A DNA stretch of 64,000 nt from Corynebacterium jeikeium (GTDB taxonomy: Bacteria > Actinomycetota > Actinomycetes > Mycobacteriales > Mycobacteriaceae), in contig NZ_JFCQ01000001.1 in the NCBI RefSeq assembly GCF_000738265.1, forward strand, positions 186,001-250,000. Direction: 5' to 3'. Position numbers and translations under genes: made by a program. Shown here one piece after another: positions 42,838 to 52,758 of this stretch (position 1 is the stretch's first letter; each line of letters begins with the position of its first letter). The notes below the pieces were generated by a model. That model was not told the DNA's origin, searched no databases, and saw only the letters and a program-made list of their open reading frames with translations.

Positions 42838-43872
42838 ATGTCGACTGAAGCGCACACCCCTGCTGTTTCCCCCAATCCGGACGCCCCGGACCGCAACCTG
42901 GCGATGGAACTGGTTCGCGTGACCGAAGCAGCCGCACTGGCCTCCGGAAAGTGGGTCGGACGTGGCCAGAAGGAGTCCGGCGACGGCGCCGCTGTGGATG
43001 CAATGCGCCAGATGATCAACTCCGTGGAGATGGACGGCGTTGTTGTGATCGGCGAGGGCGAAAAGGACGAAGCCCCCATGCTGTTCAACGGTGAGCACGT
43101 GGGCACCGGCAACGGCCCGGCAGTAGATATCGCCGTCGACCCGGTGGACGGCACCACCCTGATGGCAGAGGGCCGCCCGAACGCGATCTCCGTCATCGCC
43201 GCGGCCGAGCGCGGATCCATGTACGATCCGTCCGCCGTGTTCTACATGAAGAAGATCGCCGTTGGCCCGGAGGCCGTGGGCAAGGTCGACATCGACGCTC
43301 CTGTCGCCGACAACATCAAGGCCGTTGCCAAGGCCAAGGGCACCGTGCCGGGCGACATCACCGTCGTCGTGCTGGATCGTCCGCGCCACGAAGACCTGAT
43401 CCGCGAGATCCGCGAGGCCGGCGCGAAGGTCCGCCTGATCGGCGACGGCGACGTGGCCGGCGCAGTGGCCACCGCGCAGGATAACGCCACCAACTCCGTG
43501 GACATCATGATGGGCATCGGCGGCACCCCGGAGGGCGTTATCGCCGCCGCCGCCATGAAGTGCATGGGTGGCGAGATCCAGGGCAAGCTGTGGCCGAAGG
43601 ACGAGGCCGAGCGCCAGAAGGCTCTGGACGCTGGCCACGACCTGGACCGCGTGCTGACCACCAACGACCTGGTGAATTCCGAGCACTGCTACTTCGTCGC
43701 CACCGGCGTGACCAACGGCGACATGGTGCGGGGTGTGTCCTACCACCACAACTCCGCTACCACCCGCTCCCTGGTCATGCGCTCTCGCTCCGGCACGATC
43801 CGCTTCATCGAGTCGCAGCACCAGCTGGCGAAGCTGCAGTCCTACTCCGTGCTGGATTACACCCGTAACTAG
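42838..43872 (+). CDS. glpX: Class II fructose-1,6-bisphosphatase
   Basis: 344 residues. Gluconeogenic hydrolysis of fructose 1,6-bisphosphate. Family blocks: [31 protein letters not shown], then the metal site [12 protein letters not shown], and the C-terminal [13 protein letters not shown]. The codon usage is strongly biased as in highly expressed genes. GGAAG lies 5 nt before the ATG. This is the sole FBPase type in corynebacteria and fits growth on fatty acids, which needs gluconeogenesis. Confidence 0.95.
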   Translation: MSTEAHTPAVSPNPDAPDRNLAMELVRVTEAAALASGKWVGRGQKESGDGAAVDAMRQMINSVEMDGVVVIGEGEKDEAPMLFNGEHVGTGNGPAVDIAVDPVDGTTLMAEGRPNAISVIAAAERGSMYDPSAVFYMKKIAVGPEAVGKVDIDAPVADNIKAVAKAKGTVPGDITVVVLDRPRHEDLIREIREAGAKVRLIGDGDVAGAVATAQDNATNSVDIMMGIGGTPEGVIAAAAMKCMGGEIQGKLWPKDEAERQKALDAGHDLDRVLTTNDLVNSEHCYFVATGVTNGDMVRGVSYHHNSATTRSLVMRSRSGTIRFIESQHQLAKLQSYSVLDYTRN

Positions 43873-44045
43873 CTCTTTTTTGGACGCCCCCACGCCTCCA
43901 CCGCGCAGCAGGCCTTTTAGGTAGATTGGGCGGTGTCCGTGCGGGGCACGAAGACCAATCCGCTTCTGTGCGTTTCCGCTGCTGAGCCTGGACGGGTTCG
44001 AAGCGGGAGGCGTCAAAAAGCAATAAAGATAAAGGTGATGAAAGA

Positions 44046-45449
44046 ATGACCGAGCAAGAATTCCGCATTGAACACGACACGATGGGCGAGGTTAAGGTTC
44101 CCGCCAAGGCTCTGTGGCGTGCACAGACGCAGCGTGCCGTGGAGAACTTCCCGATCTCCGACCGTCCGCTGGAGTCCGCACAGATCCGCGCGATGGGTCT
44201 GCTGAAGGCGGCCTGCGCGCAGGTGAACAAGGACCGTGGCCTGCTGACCGACGAGCAGGCGGACGCGATCATCGCCGCTGCTAAGGAGATCGGTGAGGGC
44301 AAGCACGACGCTGAGTTCCCGATCGACGTCTTCCAGACCGGCTCTGGTACTTCCTCCAACATGAACACCAACGAGGTCATCGCCTCCATCGCCAAGAACA
44401 ACGGCGTGGAGATCCACCCGAACGACCACGTGAACATGGGCCAGTCCTCCAACGACACCTTCCCGACCGCAACCCATGTGGCCGCTACCGAGGCTGCTGT
44501 GAACGACCTGATCCCGGGTCTGAAGGTGCTGCACGACTCCCTGGCTAAGAAGGCCAAGGAGTGGGAGACCGTTGTGAAGTCCGGCCGCACCCACCTGATG
44601 GATGCCGTTCCGGTGACCCTGGGTCAGGAATTCTCCGGCTACGCCCGCCAGATCGCCGCAGGCATCGAGCGCGTTGAGGCCACCCTGCCGCGCCTGGGCG
44701 AGCTGCCGATCGGTGGCACCGCAGTCGGCACCGGCCTGAACACCCCGGCTGACTTCGGCGCCAACGTCACCGCCGAGCTGGTGAAGCTGACCGGCGTGGA
44801 GCAGCTGCGCGAGGCCGAGAACCACTTCGAGGCACAGGCTAACCGCGATGGCCTGGTGGAGTTCTCCGGCGCTATGCGCACCATCGCGATCTCCCTGAAC
44901 AAGATCGCTAACGACATCCGCTGGATGGGCTCCGGCCCGCTGACTGGTCTGGGCGAGATCCACCTGCCGGACCTGCAGCCGGGCTCCTCCATCATGCCGG
45001 GCAAGGTCAACCCGGTTCTGTGTGAGACCGCAACCCAGGTTGCTGCGCAGGTCATCGGTAACGACGCTGCCGTTGCCTTCGGCGGTTCCCAGGGCGCGTT
45101 CGAGCTGAACGTGTTCATCCCGATGATGGCCCGCAACGTACTGGAGTCTGCGAAGCTGCTGGCCAACACCGCCCGCGTGTTCGCAGAGAAGCTGGTCGAC
45201 GGCATCGAGCCGAACGAGGAGCGCATGCGCACTCTGGCTGAGTCCTCCCCGTCCATCGTGACCCCGCTGAACTCTGCCATTGGCTACGAGAATGCGGCTA
45301 AGGTTGCTAAGACTGCGCTGAAGGAAGGCAAGACCATCCGCCAGACGGTCATTGACCTGGGCTTTGTCGACGGCGAGAAGCTGACGGAAGAGGAGCTGGA
45401 CAAGCGCCTCGACGTCCTGGCTATGGCCAACACCGACCGCGACAAGTAG
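44046..45449 (+). CDS. fum: Fumarate hydratase class II
   Basis: 467 residues. TCA-cycle interconversion of fumarate and malate. The superfamily signature [11 protein letters not shown], the catalytic His in [12 protein letters not shown] and the [15 protein letters not shown] block are intact. Codon bias is strong. The gene is on the same strand as glpX but 173 bp apart. Downstream lies the 850-bp repeat-rich gap described separately. Confidence 0.96.
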   Translation: MTEQEFRIEHDTMGEVKVPAKALWRAQTQRAVENFPISDRPLESAQIRAMGLLKAACAQVNKDRGLLTDEQADAIIAAAKEIGEGKHDAEFPIDVFQTGSGTSSNMNTNEVIASIAKNNGVEIHPNDHVNMGQSSNDTFPTATHVAATEAAVNDLIPGLKVLHDSLAKKAKEWETVVKSGRTHLMDAVPVTLGQEFSGYARQIAAGIERVEATLPRLGELPIGGTAVGTGLNTPADFGANVTAELVKLTGVEQLREAENHFEAQANRDGLVEFSGAMRTIAISLNKIANDIRWMGSGPLTGLGEIHLPDLQPGSSIMPGKVNPVLCETATQVAAQVIGNDAAVAFGGSQGAFELNVFIPMMARNVLESAKLLANTARVFAEKLVDGIEPNEERMRTLAESSPSIVTPLNSAIGYENAAKVAKTALKEGKTIRQTVIDLGFVDGEKLTEEELDKRLDVLAMANTDRDK

Positions 45450-45480
45450 GCGCTGGCACGGCTGGCGGCTGGCGGCTGGC

Positions 45481-45549
45481 GCCCATCACCGTGGTCCAGC
45501 TGGCGCTGCTGGCGGCTGGCGCAACTGACGCCCATCACCGTGGTCCAGC
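45481..45549. repeat. 20-bp direct repeat pair after fum
   Basis: GCCCATCACCGTGGTCCAGC occurs at 45481-45500 and 45530-45549, each preceded by GCTGGCGGCTGGC, so the unit is an imperfect ~49-bp tandem duplication. Confidence 0.8.
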
Positions 45550-45700
45550 AGCCCCGCTTGCTAACTTCACCGTTGATGTTTTCCTGTTGAGACTGGCTTC
45601 CCGCTAGATCGGGCTTCTGTCTCCCTGGGAACACCAGCGGTTTTTCTATGCCCAGATCGAGGAATTCACTCCCTCCCCGCCTTGACCTTGCATTCTGCAG

Positions 45701-45811
45701 CCTTCCGCACCCCTCGCCAGCCTGCCGCGCCCCTCGCTAGCCTGCCGCACCCCTCGCTAGCCCTCCGCACTCCTCGCTAGCCTTCCGCACCCCTCGCTAA
45801 CCTTCCGCGAC
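45701..45811. repeat. Tandem array, 20-bp unit, 5.5 copies
   Basis: Units begin at 45701, 45721, 45741, 45761 and 45781, with a half unit at 45801. The consensus is CCTTCCGCACCCCTCGCTAG, with 1-4 differences per unit. Units abut without spacers, so it is not CRISPR. Confidence 0.85.
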
Positions 45812-45817
45812 ACCGAT

Positions 45818-45939
45818 ATGTCGCTAGAACGGGAATATGGAAACGCGTGCGCCCGGAACCGAAGAATCAAAACGCTCTGACCTGGCATTTTACATTACTG
45901 GCATTCGCTTCCATTAACCCATTCTCGTTCTAACGACAT
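45818..45939 (-). repeat. 122-bp inverted-end element, subtype I, copy 1
   Basis: Ends are ATGTCGCTAGAACGGGAAT (left) and ATTCTCGTTCTAACGACAT (right), terminal inverted repeats of 19 bp with 2 mismatches. Read on the reverse strand, the core CAGGTCAG begins at position 56, as in the copy at 63064. No coding capacity. Confidence 0.85.
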
Positions 45940-46002
45940 TCAGCCTCTCTGCACCCAAATCGCGAGCCGCCGCCAACCATATCAGCACCACACATTTCAT
46001 AA

Positions 46003-46124
46003 ATGTCGGAAAAGTTGCAAAACTCCCCCTCACCTAATTCGACACCTTTGATAGAAACCCTGTGACCTGCGCTTTTACATTATTGGAAACGTGCCCCAAC
46101 AAGACTTTGCAGCATTTCCGACAT
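46003..46124 (-). repeat. 122-bp inverted-end element, subtype II, copy 1
   Basis: Ends are ATGTCGGAAAAGTTGCAAA and TTTGCAGCATTTCCGACAT, inverted repeats with 3 mismatches. On the reverse strand the CAGGTCA core again begins at position 56. It lies 63 bp from the subtype I copy. Confidence 0.85.
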
Positions 46125-46302
46125 TTGGCCTGCCGGAGTGCCATTTTCCGGCGTCTCGCCGCCACGCGAGTCTTAGCACACTCGCAACAACGCCCCCGCC
46201 GGCCCAATAGTTAGCCACAACACACCCAGAAATCCTGTATGAAAAACTACACAAACATTGCACTGGTTAAAACTTTGCACTGGGTGTAAGTTTGACCAAG
46301 TG

Positions 46303-47106
46303 ATGCAATCAATCTGTTCTGATCCCACGGAGCCCTCGGATCCCACGGGCCCCACGGAGCCCTTGGATTCCACGGATCCCACGGAGCCCGCACCCATGGG
46401 GCTGCGCGAGCGCAAACGCCTGGAAACCAGGCTGCGAATCGAGGACGAGGCCACCCGCCTCTTCCTCGATCGTTCCTTTGATGGAGTCACACTGGAGGAA
46501 ATCTGCGAATCAGCCGACATCAGCCGTCGCACCTTCTTCAACTACTTCTCCTCGAAGGAACACGTTGCGGTCGGTAAGCAACCTCCCCTGCTCACCGAGG
46601 ACGACTTCGACAAGCTCGAGAACTTCTCCCCCACCCAAGGCAGCCTGCCGCAATACCTCTACGACATGTTGACCAAGAAGCGTCTCGAGGAAGCTCGAAA
46701 GTCGGACAATGCCAACCTTGATCCGGAATTGGCGGAGTCGATACGGTGGCGTCGATCCCAAATAATAAAGAGATTCCCCAGCCTGGCACTGGCAAAGCTC
46801 GCTAGCTACGAAAAGCTGCGCAGCGACCTCGCCGAAGCAGTGTGCCGGAACCTAGAGAACCACCCCGGCAACCGCTGCACCCAGCTCGAGGTGATGGAGG
46901 AAGCACACCTCATCGTCACCGCGGCAACGACGGTACAGTGGGCCGCGGCAACATCGGCAACACGCAGCGGCAGAACCCTGACCAGCACAAAGGACTTCGA
47001 CATTGCTCTTGCGGGGCTGCAGCAGATCTTCACGGCCATAGAGCCAACCAACGAACACATCGCAGATAAAACATCTCAGAATCAGAACCAGGAGGACCGT
47101 CAGTGA
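46303..47106 (+). CDS. TetR family regulator with repetitive N-terminal extension
   Basis: 267 residues from ATG 46303. Residues ~5-30 are a degenerate repeat of Asp-Pro-Thr-Glu-Pro encoded by CCCACGGAGCC-type DNA repeats. The TetR helix-turn-helix starts near residue 35 (GLRERKRLETRLRIEDEATRL) and includes VTLEEICESADISRRTFFNYFSSKE. ATG 46396 just before GLRERK is an alternative start without the repeat. The stop overlaps the MFS start by 4 bp (GTGA), so it very probably controls that efflux gene. Direct TTGCACTGG words at 46257 and 46274 upstream may be its operator. Confidence 0.82.
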   Translation: MQSICSDPTEPSDPTGPTEPLDSTDPTEPAPMGLRERKRLETRLRIEDEATRLFLDRSFDGVTLEEICESADISRRTFFNYFSSKEHVAVGKQPPLLTEDDFDKLENFSPTQGSLPQYLYDMLTKKRLEEARKSDNANLDPELAESIRWRRSQIIKRFPSLALAKLASYEKLRSDLAEAVCRNLENHPGNRCTQLEVMEEAHLIVTAATTVQWAAATSATRSGRTLTSTKDFDIALAGLQQIFTAIEPTNEHIADKTSQNQNQEDRQ

Positions 47107-48692
47107 GCGACACTCGCACCCAAGCCGCAGCGGCCAAGGCACGTCTCGAAGCGGCGGAGAAGCAACGCCAGGAAAACCACAACAACGTCCCACTAGTCTT
47201 CGGCTGCCTGATGCTGGGCATGCTGATGTCTTCGCTGGGGCAGATGATTTTCTCCACCGCCCTGCCTACCCTCGTCGGTGAACTCGGCGGCGCGAACAAG
47301 ATGAGCTGGGTCATCACCAGCTTCCTGTTGACTATGACTATCGCCATGCCTGTGTACGGCAAGCTGGGCGACCAGATGGGTCGCAAGCCTCTGTACCTGG
47401 TCGCGGTCACTCTGTTCCTTGCGGGTTCGGTAATCGGTGCCCTCGCCCAGAGCATGAACATGATGATCGTCGCCCGTGGCGTGCAGGGCTTCGGCGCCGG
47501 TGGCCTAATGATCGGCGCGCAGGCCATCATCGCCGACGTCGTCCCCGCCCGCGACCGCGGACGCTACATGGGCATCATGGGCGGCGTGTTCGGCTTAAGT
47601 TCCGTGCTAGGTCCGCTGCTGGGTGGCTTCTTCACCGACGGCCCGGGTTGGCGTTGGGCCTTGTGGTTCAATGTGCCGCTGGCTGTCATTACGCTGCTGA
47701 TGGTCGGCTTCAACCTCCAACTGCCGAAGCGCGGGAAGGGCGCGAACCTGGATGTTCCCGGCACCGTGTTGATGGCCGGCGCTACGAGCTCACTGATCCT
47801 ACTACTTACATGGGGCGGCCGCGATTACGCCTGGTCCAGCCCTGTCATCATCGGCCTGGGCATCGCCGCTGTCACGCTGGCCACCCTGTTTGTCCTGGTC
47901 GAGCGAAAGGCCAAGGAACCGCTGATCCCGATGCAGCTGTTCACCGTCCGCAACTTCGTGGTCACGACGGTAGCGGGCACGATCACGGGTGTGGTGATGT
48001 TCGGCGTACTGGCGTATATGCCAACGTACATCCAGATGGTTCACGGCATGACCCCCACCAAGGCTGGTCTGATGATGATCCCGATGATGGCGGGCATGAT
48101 CGTCACGGCCACCGCGTCTGGCCAGTACGTCTCCCGCACCGGCCGTTACAAGTGGTTCCCCGTCGCGGGTCTGCTCGTCGCCGCCACTGCGGTTGCTCTA
48201 ATGGGTCTTTTTGACGCCCACGATTCCCTACTACACCTCGGCCTCGTCTTGGCTCTTATGGGTGTTGGCCTGGGGCTTTCGATGCAGATCCTGGTGCTTA
48301 TTGTGCAGAACTCTTTCCCGATTTCGATGGTGGGAACTGCGACGGCTTCGAATAACTTCTTCCGCCAGATTGGTGGCACGGCGGGCTCTGCGATTATCGG
48401 TTCGCTGTTCACCCACCGCGTGGCGGATCTCATGGGCCAGCGAGTGCCCGGCGCGCTGCAGGAATTGGGTCCACAGGGGGCGCCGCTTGCGGAGAAGCTC
48501 CAGGGTGGAGGCAGCGCCCGCCTAACCCCGGAGATCGTGGACACGCTTCCTGTCCCGCTGCACGAGGCCATTACTACCTCGTACAACGATGCGCTGGTTC
48601 CGGTGCTTGGCGCGATGGCGCCGGTGGCTGTGTTGGCCGCGCTGATCCTGACCTTGGTCCGCCAGGACAACCTTAAGGAGACCGTCGAGTAG
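47103..48692 (+). CDS. MFS multidrug efflux transporter, DHA2 (14-TM) type
   Basis: 529 residues starting at GTG 47103 inside the tetR stop. The DHA2 blocks are clear: VFGCLMLGMLMSSLGQMIFSTALPT in TM1, GKLGDQMGRKPLYL (motif A), RGVQGFGAGGLMIGAQAI (motif B) and GVFGLSSVLGPLLGGFF (motif C), which marks antiporters. Related proteins expel quaternary ammonium compounds, dyes and antibiotics in exchange for protons. Repression by the upstream TetR protein is inferred from the coupled operon. Confidence 0.88.
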   Translation: MSDTRTQAAAAKARLEAAEKQRQENHNNVPLVFGCLMLGMLMSSLGQMIFSTALPTLVGELGGANKMSWVITSFLLTMTIAMPVYGKLGDQMGRKPLYLVAVTLFLAGSVIGALAQSMNMMIVARGVQGFGAGGLMIGAQAIIADVVPARDRGRYMGIMGGVFGLSSVLGPLLGGFFTDGPGWRWALWFNVPLAVITLLMVGFNLQLPKRGKGANLDVPGTVLMAGATSSLILLLTWGGRDYAWSSPVIIGLGIAAVTLATLFVLVERKAKEPLIPMQLFTVRNFVVTTVAGTITGVVMFGVLAYMPTYIQMVHGMTPTKAGLMMIPMMAGMIVTATASGQYVSRTGRYKWFPVAGLLVAATAVALMGLFDAHDSLLHLGLVLALMGVGLGLSMQILVLIVQNSFPISMVGTATASNNFFRQIGGTAGSAIIGSLFTHRVADLMGQRVPGALQELGPQGAPLAEKLQGGGSARLTPEIVDTLPVPLHEAITTSYNDALVPVLGAMAPVAVLAALILTLVRQDNLKETVE

Positions 48693-48732
48693 CCCCGAGC
48701 TACCTATTCGGTGGCTACTTATCCAGGGCTAC

Positions 48733-49413
48733 TTACTCGCCAGCGGCATCGTCCTTGGAGTGCTCCAGGTTCTGCTGGTAGTACTCCCAGGCGGGGCCGC
48801 CTTCCAGGATCTTCTCCATAACCATGTTGTGGCGCCACGTGCCCTTCTTCGGACCGTAGTTCATGTGGGACATGCAGTGGAAGATTCCCACCTGCTCGAA
48901 GCCACGGGACAGGTGCAATCGCACGGAGCCTTCGTTCTCCGGGAAGATGCTGGAGTGCATCGCCCAGTGCCCCTGGTCGGCGGCATCCTTGAGCAAGCGA
49001 TCTAGAAGGTTCCCCGCTACGCCCTTTCCGGCAGCGTCCTTGTGGACGTAGATCGAGTCTTCCAACACTCCGTCGAAGACGTCGCGGTGACTGGCGGAAG
49101 TGGCGGTGATCCACCCCAGGATCTTCTCCCCGTCGTCACCCAGCCCCGCTGCCTGAGCTGCTGCGGGGTCAGTGTCGATAGCAACGAAGGAGAGCTCGGG
49201 CAGGCGGTGGCGCATGAAGTCTTCCCACGCTTCCGGCGCGTTTTCTTCAAAAGTCGCCTCACCAGTGTCCATTCCGGTCTGCAGAATGGCCTGCACCTGC
49301 GGGTAGTCCTTTTCTTCCATCAGACGGATGGAGATTGCTTGCTTGGCACCTTTGTCCGTGCCCTTACCGGCGCTATCCTGCGCAGAGTTGCCTGCGGTAT
49401 TCGCGGAAGTCAT
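48733..49413 (-). CDS. GNAT acetyltransferase, phosphinothricin-acetyltransferase-like
   Basis: 226 residues. A ~25-residue Ala/Gly/Lys-rich N-terminal extension precedes a GNAT fold: IRLMEEKDYPQVQAILQTGM, TGEATFEENAP, and the acetyl-CoA loop VHKDAAGKGVAGNLLDRLL. The order resembles Pat/Bar-type N-acetyltransferases (the ATFE segment is typical), but the substrate in corynebacteria is unknown. Convergent with the MFS gene. Confidence 0.8.
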   Translation of the reverse strand: MTSANTAGNSAQDSAGKGTDKGAKQAISIRLMEEKDYPQVQAILQTGMDTGEATFEENAPEAWEDFMRHRLPELSFVAIDTDPAAAQAAGLGDDGEKILGWITATSASHRDVFDGVLEDSIYVHKDAAGKGVAGNLLDRLLKDAADQGHWAMHSSIFPENEGSVRLHLSRGFEQVGIFHCMSHMNYGPKKGTWRHNMVMEKILEGGPAWEYYQQNLEHSKDDAAGE

Positions 49414-49496
49414 GGAAGAAATTGTGCCTCACAAGCTACGGTTTGCGCCACCTGACCGGTGGTAGCTCTCAGCGAACTAGCCCTTTCCAGCCCTTT

Positions 49497-50888
49497 CTAG
49501 CCCTTTTCCAGCAGGTTCGTAACCAGCTCCGCGATCGCCGAACGCTCGGAACGGGTCAGAGTGATATGCGCGAACAGAGGGTTGTTCTTGAGCTTCTCAA
49601 TCACCGCCTGGATGCCGTCGTGACGGCCAACGCGCAGGTTGTCGCGCTGGGCAACATCGTGGGTCAGCACCACCCGGGAATTGCGCCCCAAGCGGGACAG
49701 CACGGTCAGCAGTACGTTTCGCTCCAGCGACTGTGCCTCGTCCACGATCACGAAGCTGTCGTTCAGGCTGCGGCCGCGAATGTGCGTCAGCGGAAGCACT
49801 TCCAGCAGTCCTCGCGCGTCGATCTCCTCCAGAACGTTGTCGCTTACCACGCCCTCCAGGGTGTCGTACACCGCCTGCGCCCAGGGGTTCATCTTCTCGG
49901 TTTCGCTGCCCGGCAGGTAGCCCAGGTCCTGGCCACCAACTGCATAGAGCGGGCGGAAAACGACAATGCGCTTGTGTTCTCCGCGCTCCAGCACAGCTTC
50001 CAGGCCCGCGCACAGCGCCAGGGCGGACTTACCCGTGCCGGCCGAACCGCCGAGGCTCACAATGCCCACCTCGTTATCCAGAAGCAGGTCCAGGGCAATT
50101 CGCTGCTGGGCGCTGCGGCCGCGGATTCCAAAGGCCTCCAGGTCAGTGGGAACCTGGCGCACCATGCCGTCTCCCATGGAGCGTGCCAGCACGGATTGGC
50201 TGCCTGCAGTGAGCTGCAAGCCGCAGTGGATCGGCAGTTCGTCGACTTCTTCCCCGTCGACGGTCAAGGCACCCGAGATATCGGCCTCTCCCACGTCGTA
50301 GAGCTCGTCGATAATGCCGGAGGGCACCTCCGCCCGCGCCATACCGTTGTAACCGGTCAGCACCACGTCCTGCGCGTGGTACTCGTCGGCGTCCAGACCA
50401 ACCGCACCAGCCTTCACGCGCAGCGGCACATCCTTAGTCACCAGGGTGACGTTGTGCCCTTCCGCGCGCAGGTTCAGCGCACACGCCAGGATGCGGTGAT
50501 CGTTCTGTTCGCCCCGCAGCCCCGTGGGCAGTACGGATTGGTCAACGTGATTCAGTTCTACCTGGACGGTGCCACCCATGTCGTTGACGATGCTGGGCAT
50601 GTCCAGTCGGCCGTGCTCCTGGCGGAAGTCCTCGAGCATGCGCAGAGCCTGACGGGCGAACCATCCGAGTTCCGGGTGGTGGCGCTTGCCCTCCAGCTCA
50701 CTGATAACGACGACGGGGAGGATGATGCGGTGTTCCGCAAACTTGATCAATGCCCAGGGATCGGACAGCAACACCGAGGTGTCGAGGACGTAAGTGCGTA
50801 GGCCAAGCTCTGCGTCGGAATGAGCGTTCATTGCCTCTTCAGCCTGGAAGTTCTGATGTGCCTGATCGGTGGGCGCAGCGGAAGTCAT
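49497..50888 (-). CDS. phoH: PIN-PhoH fusion ATPase/RNA-processing protein
   Basis: 463 residues. An N-terminal PIN nuclease domain ([29 protein letters not shown]) is fused to a C-terminal PhoH helicase-like ATPase with Walker [13 protein letters not shown] and Walker [12 protein letters not shown]. This is the PhoH2 type described as an RNA helicase-RNase in mycobacteria. ATG 50888 has AAGGAG 10 nt upstream. In M. tuberculosis the equivalent gene also lies between the fum and glyA regions. Confidence 0.9.
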   Translation of the reverse strand: MTSAAPTDQAHQNFQAEEAMNAHSDAELGLRTYVLDTSVLLSDPWALIKFAEHRIILPVVVISELEGKRHHPELGWFARQALRMLEDFRQEHGRLDMPSIVNDMGGTVQVELNHVDQSVLPTGLRGEQNDHRILACALNLRAEGHNVTLVTKDVPLRVKAGAVGLDADEYHAQDVVLTGYNGMARAEVPSGIIDELYDVGEADISGALTVDGEEVDELPIHCGLQLTAGSQSVLARSMGDGMVRQVPTDLEAFGIRGRSAQQRIALDLLLDNEVGIVSLGGSAGTGKSALALCAGLEAVLERGEHKRIVVFRPLYAVGGQDLGYLPGSETEKMNPWAQAVYDTLEGVVSDNVLEEIDARGLLEVLPLTHIRGRSLNDSFVIVDEAQSLERNVLLTVLSRLGRNSRVVLTHDVAQRDNLRVGRHDGIQAVIEKLKNNPLFAHITLTRSERSAIAELVTNLLEKG

Positions 50889-51072
50889 GGAGGTGGTGCT
50901 CCTTGTAGGGATTAAGAGTTAGTTAACCCGGACGTTCCACGCCGCAAAAGCTACGCTTTACATCCGGGGAATGCGGATGAGGTGGGTAGGTGTGACTTGC
51001 TTCGGACACCCTCGACGCTAGGGGCGCTGCATGGAAATTACATTGTTGTTAGATGAACTCTGGGTAAACATG

Positions 51073-51117
51073 AAAAAGCCCCAGGATCGGAGGCATTTAC
51101 TGCCCCTCACCTGGGGT
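51073..51117 (-). terminator. Terminator of the LGFP lipoprotein gene
   Basis: Stem CCCCAGG/CCTGGGG with a 24-nt loop; on the reverse strand it is followed by CTTTTTC. It lies 52 bp past the stop of the gene at 51169. Confidence 0.6.
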
Positions 51118-51168
51118 TATCAAGTTCTACTTGAAGGTTAGAACTTCCGGCGTTCGCCGCGCTTTTTC

Positions 51169-51834
51169 TTAGCGCTTCTCGATCGTGTCGGTGAACTTGC
51201 CGGACTCATCCTTAGCCCACTTGATGGTGCCGTTCTCGAAGGACTGGGTCCAGCCGTTGGCTGCGTCGCCCTTCTCCGGGCCGGTCGGCAGGCCGATCTC
51301 GTTATCCAGGCCACCACCGTTGACCCAGGTCTCGCCAATCTTGCCGATAACCGGAACTGCACCGTGGCCCTTAGAGTTGGCGATCCAGCCCTTCTCGAAG
51401 GTAGCCAGGGAGCCGTTCTTGCCCTCGGTGTACTCGGTCAGCTTGCCGAAAGCGCCGGACTCGCCGCCCTCGTTATCCCAGGCGGTCTTTACGTCCTTTG
51501 GCAGTTCAACCTCTTCACCATTGGCGGTCTTGACCTTCTCGCCCTCACCTTCAGCGCCACCCTCGGAACCTGCGCCCTCAGCGTCGGCACCCTCGGAGCC
51601 CTTAGCGTCAGCACCCTCGGACTCGGAGCCCTTTTCGCCAGTCATGGAGTCCTTAGCCTCGCCGGCCTTCTCGGAAGCAGAAGCTGCTGCATCGCCAGCC
51701 TTTTCGGAAGCGGAGTTGGCAGCGTCGCCAGCCTTGTCCTTAGCATCGTCGGAGCATGCAGAAACGCCGAATACCAGGGATGCACCAGCGGCCAGTGCTA
51801 CTGCGGAACGACGGAAACGCTTGTTGGAGTTCAT
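51169..51834 (-). CDS. LGFP-repeat lipoprotein
   Basis: 221 residues. MNSNKRFRRSAVALAAG starts a lipoprotein signal with lipobox GVSAC. Residues 30-115 are an Ala/Glu/Lys/Gly-rich helical linker built from SASEKAGDAA-like repeats. The C-terminal half contains LGFP-type units (WVNGGGLDNEIGLPTGPEK followed by FENGTIKW), found in mycolate-containing bacteria and thought to anchor or interact with the cell wall. Strong codon bias suggests high expression. ATG 51834 is chosen because a signal sequence begins there. Confidence 0.82.
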   Translation of the reverse strand: MNSNKRFRRSAVALAAGASLVFGVSACSDDAKDKAGDAANSASEKAGDAAASASEKAGEAKDSMTGEKGSESEGADAKGSEGADAEGAGSEGGAEGEGEKVKTANGEEVELPKDVKTAWDNEGGESGAFGKLTEYTEGKNGSLATFEKGWIANSKGHGAVPVIGKIGETWVNGGGLDNEIGLPTGPEKGDAANGWTQSFENGTIKWAKDESGKFTDTIEKR

Positions 51835-51956
51835 TAATTTAAACCTTTCTCTTTGCTCTTCGCATTGTGCGAAAGCACTACCCACCCATTCCTAATCACG
51901 GCCTTGAGGAAATGCACGTGCCGTGCATGATCTTTAACTCAATTGCAATCGTTTCT

Positions 51957-52721
51957 TTATCTACGCTTAGCTGTCCGCACAGCCTTTTTCTTCGCCGTTT
52001 TCTGCACTCTACCTGCCTTTTTATTGACGCCACCGCGCCCCCGACTAGCCGCCTGTCGCGAACTGCCCGCTGTGCGTCCTTTACATATCCCAACGAAGTC
52101 CTGAATGACGTCATTGTCAGATTCGACTCGCCACATTAGGGCTACGCGAGTGCGCGGGCACGTGGTGGCGTCAATACCAAAAAGATCCCGGTGCACTACC
52201 CCGCCTTGGTTAATTCCGCGCAGCAGTGGGCGCGGCGCGATAGCGATACCAACATTGGCAGCGACAACCTGAAGGGCTTCGCGCAATGCGGCGATATCGT
52301 CCCAGCCGTTAGCCGGAGTGACATACATCAGCTTCTCATCGACGAGCTCGCTGTAGTCAATGGCCTCCATCACCTTGGCCGGGTGGTCCTTTGGGGCGGC
52401 GACCCCGGTCTGTTCTTCATAGAGGGCGACCTCATGCATGTCCGCCGGGCGCTCATACCCCTCGGCTGGCAACCGCACTAGAGCCACATCCGCCTGCCCC
52501 GCGCGGACATAGGCCAGCGGATCATCGGTACCTGCGCTGGCGACCTTCCACCCCGGTGTCCTCTCGTCGAAGCGCCGGAACCATTTATCCGGTTGCACTC
52601 CCGTGCTAAACACAACCTTCAGATGCCGCTGCTGGTTCACGCGCTGGCGCTGACGGGGCTGCTGGTGCTGGGTTGGTTTTTGGGTTCGCTGCTTATTCTG
52701 CGAGGCGGAAGCTTCGGGCAT
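51957..52721 (-). CDS. LysR-type substrate-binding domain without DNA-binding domain
   Basis: 254 residues. Residues ~30-215 are a periplasmic-binding-like LysR effector domain (LKVVFSTGVQPDKWFRRFDE, DVALVRLPAEGYERPADMHEV, ANVGIAIAPRPLLRG). The N-terminal winged helix is absent; instead residues 5-32 are Gln/Arg-rich. The C-terminal ~40 residues are strongly basic (NKKAGRVQKTAKKKAVR), resembling histone-like tails. It might still bind nucleic acid non-specifically or act as an antagonist of a true LysR protein. The start is uncertain (ATG 52721 or 52745). Divergent from DUF5997 with overlapping promoters. Confidence 0.75.
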   Translation of the reverse strand: MPEASASQNKQRTQKPTQHQQPRQRQRVNQQRHLKVVFSTGVQPDKWFRRFDERTPGWKVASAGTDDPLAYVRAGQADVALVRLPAEGYERPADMHEVALYEEQTGVAAPKDHPAKVMEAIDYSELVDEKLMYVTPANGWDDIAALREALQVVAANVGIAIAPRPLLRGINQGGVVHRDLFGIDATTCPRTRVALMWRVESDNDVIQDFVGICKGRTAGSSRQAASRGRGGVNKKAGRVQKTAKKKAVRTAKRR

Positions 52722-52758
52722 GGAACCAATAATAAGGCGCTTCATTAGAATGATGGTC

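Larger units (their letters stand above)
45450..46302. other. 850-bp gene-free gap rich in repeats
   Basis: From left to right it holds: a GGCTGGC-rich stretch with a 20-bp direct repeat; a 20-bp tandem array; two 122-bp inverted-end elements (45818-45939 and 46003-46124); and the promoter region of the TetR gene with two TTGCACTGG words. No open frame looks real. Confidence 0.7.

Noticed and set aside
45590..45650. Terminator after fum
   Set aside because: CCGCT/AGCGG arms precede TTTTTCT but the loop is about 29 nt and the stem only 5 bp, too weak to call.
45701..45811. Possible CRISPR array after fum
   Set aside because: The 20-bp units abut with no spacers and differ among themselves; no cas gene is nearby.
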